In this document: piece by piece, positions 61,679 through 64,000 of the stretch | Layout of the letters: the number at the start of each line of letters is the position of its first letter | Position numbering within the stretch: the first letter of the stretch is position 1 | Source of the DNA: Desulfobacteraceae bacterium Eth-SRB1 | GTDB taxonomy: Bacteria; Desulfobacterota; Desulfobacteria; Desulfobacterales; ETH-SRB1 | NCBI GenBank assembly: GCA_004193555.1 | Contig: RPGP01000001.1 | Coordinates: 918,790-982,789 of the forward strand | Direction of reading: 5' to 3' | Length of the DNA stretch: 64,000 nt | Position numbers and translations under genes: made by a program | Notes under the pieces: generated by a model | What the model saw: the letters and a program-made list of their open reading frames with translations, nothing else | Told to the model about the DNA's origin: nothing | Database searches by the model: none

Positions 61679-61695
61679 AGCAAGAAATATACCAG
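61679..61695 (-). promoter_or_regulatory. Sigma-54 (-24/-12) promoter of the CBS-SLC13 locus
   Basis: On the minus strand the sequence reads CTGGTATATTTCTTGCT. The GG at 61693-61692 and the GC at 61681-61680 are exactly ten bases apart, and TTGCT matches the -12 element (consensus TGGCAC-N5-TTGCW). Transcription would start near 61669, leaving about 22 nt of leader with a good ribosome-binding site before ATG 61647. A sigma-54 activator gene lies divergently next to it. Confidence 0.78.
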
Positions 61696-61791
61696 TTTCT
61701 AAGAGAGGTATTGCCTTGTAATAACTCATTGATATCTATTGCTTTTACTCCTTACAAGCACCTTGCAAAGAACGATTTAGGATATATAATT

Positions 61792-61809
61792 TTGGCAAAT
61801 TATTGCCAA
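61792..61809. promoter_or_regulatory. Perfect dyad, candidate activator-binding site
   Basis: TTGGCAA-ATTA-TTGCCAA: seven-base arms, four-base spacer. It lies about 110 bp upstream of the sigma-54 promoter, the normal distance for an enhancer-binding site, and 180 bp upstream of the activator gene. Confidence 0.65.
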
Positions 61810-61878
61810 CAGCGGCAGAAGTTTGCCGTTTCTACAATGAATTTGTTTGACACTCAGAGACTATTCGTGATAATTATT

Positions 61879-61928
61879 TGCGAAGCGTTAGCGCCTCTTA
61901 AGCGAAAGGGGGCGTTTTGCAAAAGTCT
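61879..61928. repeat. Family A repeat, right half
   Basis: Ends GGGGGCGTTTTGCAAAAGTC as in the full copies; the left terminal repeat is missing. Confidence 0.75.
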
Positions 61929-61989
61929 CGACGCTATACTTGAAGAGTTAGGCTTATAGAACATTCGAGATGTAAGGCTGCAAAAACTT

Positions 61990-63003
61990 GTGAAACTACA
62001 ATCTCTCTCTATAAAGCACCTTGAAAAATCGATCATGCAGGAGTTTATCCTGGGCTCTGATGCGATGCGTTCCATCATGAAGGAGATTGATCAGGTAGCA
62101 AAATACGATGTGAATGTACTCATCATGGGAGAAAGCGGCACAGGCAAGGAACTGCTTGCCAAAATCATTCACCTGCAAAGCCCCAGAGCTGAAAATCCTT
62201 TTGTGCCGGTTAACTGCGGTGTTCTTTCCGGCCTGATGTTTGAGGATAAACTTTTCGGGCACGAAAAGGGCTCCTTTACAGGAGCCATCCGCAGGGAAAA
62301 GGGCTGTCTTGAGCTGGCTGACAAAGGAACTCTGTTTCTCGATGAGGTTGCTGAAATACCACTGGAAAACCAGGTGGACTTTTTGCGTGTACTGGAAGAT
62401 TTCCAATTTATACGGATCGGAGGAAGTGAGCTGATCAAGGTGGACATCCGCCTTATCTCTGCAACCAATAAGGATCTCAGGAATGAGGTAAGGCAGGGGT
62501 CGTTTCGCGATGATCTCTTTTACCGTCTTCACCTGGTTCCTGTATATATACCTCCTTTGAGAGAGAGAATATCGGTTATTCCCAAGATGCTGGATCGCTT
62601 TCTTGATCAATTAGCAACCAATCACAAAAAGCCCAAACCGACGGTGAAATTAGAGGTTATCGATATTTTCTCCCGTTATTATTGGCCTGGCAATGTCAGG
62701 GAATTGAAAAATCTTGTGGAAAGGGTGTTCATTCTTAACAATCAAGATGTGATAAACATAGAACATCTCCCCTCTGACTTCTTGTGGCATTTCAGAGACC
62801 CTCCCCGGATGATGAATCTGGAAGAGGTTAAGCGGTCGGCTGAAACAAAAGCCATTCTAAATGTGCTCCACCGTGTTGGCGGCGATAAAAAACGAGCAGC
62901 CGAAATACTGGACATCAGCCCTCGAACGCTGAGACACAAGCTCAACAAATATAACATAAAGGTGGATCGAAAGGGTGAACCTGTAAGGCAAGATAAAACA
63001 TAG
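61990..63003 (+). CDS. Sigma-54-dependent transcriptional activator without receiver domain
   Basis: 337 residues: a AAA+ domain with Walker A IMGESGTGKELLAKIIHLQS, the sigma-54 contact loop GHEKGSFTGAIRREKG (GSFTGA in place of GAFTGA), Walker B GTLFLDEVAEIPLENQVDFL, RLISATNKDLRNEVRQGSFR and the WPGNVRELKNLVERVFIL motif, then a Fis-type helix-turn-helix (DKKRAAEILDISPRTLRHKL). There is no N-terminal receiver or sensory domain, so activity is set by partner proteins or by expression. GTG 61990 and ATG 62035 are possible starts. It is divergent from the CBS-SLC13 locus, which has a sigma-54 promoter. Confidence 0.95.
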   Translation: MKLQSLSIKHLEKSIMQEFILGSDAMRSIMKEIDQVAKYDVNVLIMGESGTGKELLAKIIHLQSPRAENPFVPVNCGVLSGLMFEDKLFGHEKGSFTGAIRREKGCLELADKGTLFLDEVAEIPLENQVDFLRVLEDFQFIRIGGSELIKVDIRLISATNKDLRNEVRQGSFRDDLFYRLHLVPVYIPPLRERISVIPKMLDRFLDQLATNHKKPKPTVKLEVIDIFSRYYWPGNVRELKNLVERVFILNNQDVINIEHLPSDFLWHFRDPPRMMNLEEVKRSAETKAILNVLHRVGGDKKRAAEILDISPRTLRHKLNKYNIKVDRKGEPVRQDKT

Positions 63004-63025
63004 GAGTCTATCAACCTTATTCCTT

Positions 63026-63103
63026 GAGACCTTTGCAAAACGTCCCCTTTTGCCCGATTACTGCGTCAGGCTCAAACAAAATTGAACATTTTTCAAAGGT
63101 CTC
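63026..63103. repeat. Family A repeat, short inverted copy
   Basis: A 78-bp copy starting GAGACCTTTGCAAAACGTCC and ending AACATTTTTCAAAGGTCTC, with both terminal repeats but a deleted middle. Confidence 0.85.

Positions 63104-64000
<897 letters not shown>

Larger units (their letters stand above)
61696..61989. other. Divergent regulatory region
   Basis: It contains the dyad at 61792-61809 and the right half of a family A repeat (61879-61928). No small gene is convincing; the open frame 61711-61959 runs through the repeat and is rejected. Confidence 0.6.

Noticed and set aside
61711-61959. 82-codon frame in the divergent region
   Set aside because: Half of it is the family A repeat and it would cover the dyad; no ribosome-binding site.

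Overview
The window looks like a chromosomal piece of a sulfate-reducing deltaproteobacterium (Desulfobacterota, Desulfobacteraceae-like). The diagnostic genes are dsrA-dsrB-dsrD with a dsrN/cobB-type cobyrinate amidase, a tetraheme cytochrome c3, a Tat-exported group 1 [NiFe] hydrogenase with hyp maturation genes, and many two-component and CBS proteins. Intergenic spaces are filled by at least six families of palindromic MITE-like repeats, which is typical of large genomes of this group.

Region 1 (1-10.7 kb) is an accessory island made of broken pieces. It holds an exact copy of part of hypD, two copies of a WYL-regulator tail flanking a HipBA toxin-antitoxin pair, an ORF6N remnant, an IS110 remnant, and a Dcm/EcoRII/Vsr restriction-modification locus. 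That locus has lost the 3' part of dcm and the 5' part of ecoRIIR and carries a two-gene HNH-nuclease cassette between them. Next comes an integron-type attC site, a two-gene TIR cassette (ThsB-like TIR protein plus a TIR-like/RipA-like membrane protein), a half attC site, and a frameshifted YhcG nuclease fused to an ATPase fragment.

Region 2 (10.7-20.4 kb) runs leftward. It contains hypF, hypC, a hydrogenase protease and hydB-hydA. The large-subunit gene has an in-frame TGA exactly at the second cysteine of its N-terminal RxCGxC motif. A hairpin with a GGU apical loop follows at bacterial SECIS distance, so this is very probably a selenocysteine [NiFe] hydrogenase with Sec at the bridging position. 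After it come oadB/oadG-like subunits, a cyclic-nucleotide-binding protein and a secreted endonuclease/phosphatase-like protein.

Region 3 (20.8-34.5 kb) carries serA, a DUF1844 protein, a YkgJ protein, a dapA-like gene, a YcaO-TPR-kinase-like trio, and dsrABD followed by cobB/dsrN. A family A repeat sits between dsrB and dsrD, and cobB carries an in-frame low-complexity repeat insertion.

Region 4 (34.9-51.3 kb) is mostly housekeeping: cytochrome c3, tatC/tatA, mltA, moaC, hypD, an SAH/MTA deaminase with a decayed second copy, an ATPase, a YkgJ protein, gmhB, rlpA, lon, hsp20, an MFS transporter and a B12/radical SAM-TPR protein.

Region 5 (51.5-63.0 kb) is one leftward locus: three CBS proteins, an SLC13/DASS anion permease, a PPDK-like swivel protein without the usual barrel, two sister histidine kinases and a single response regulator. 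A sigma-54 promoter (61679-61695) precedes it, and a sigma-54 activator gene is divergent. The window ends inside leuS.
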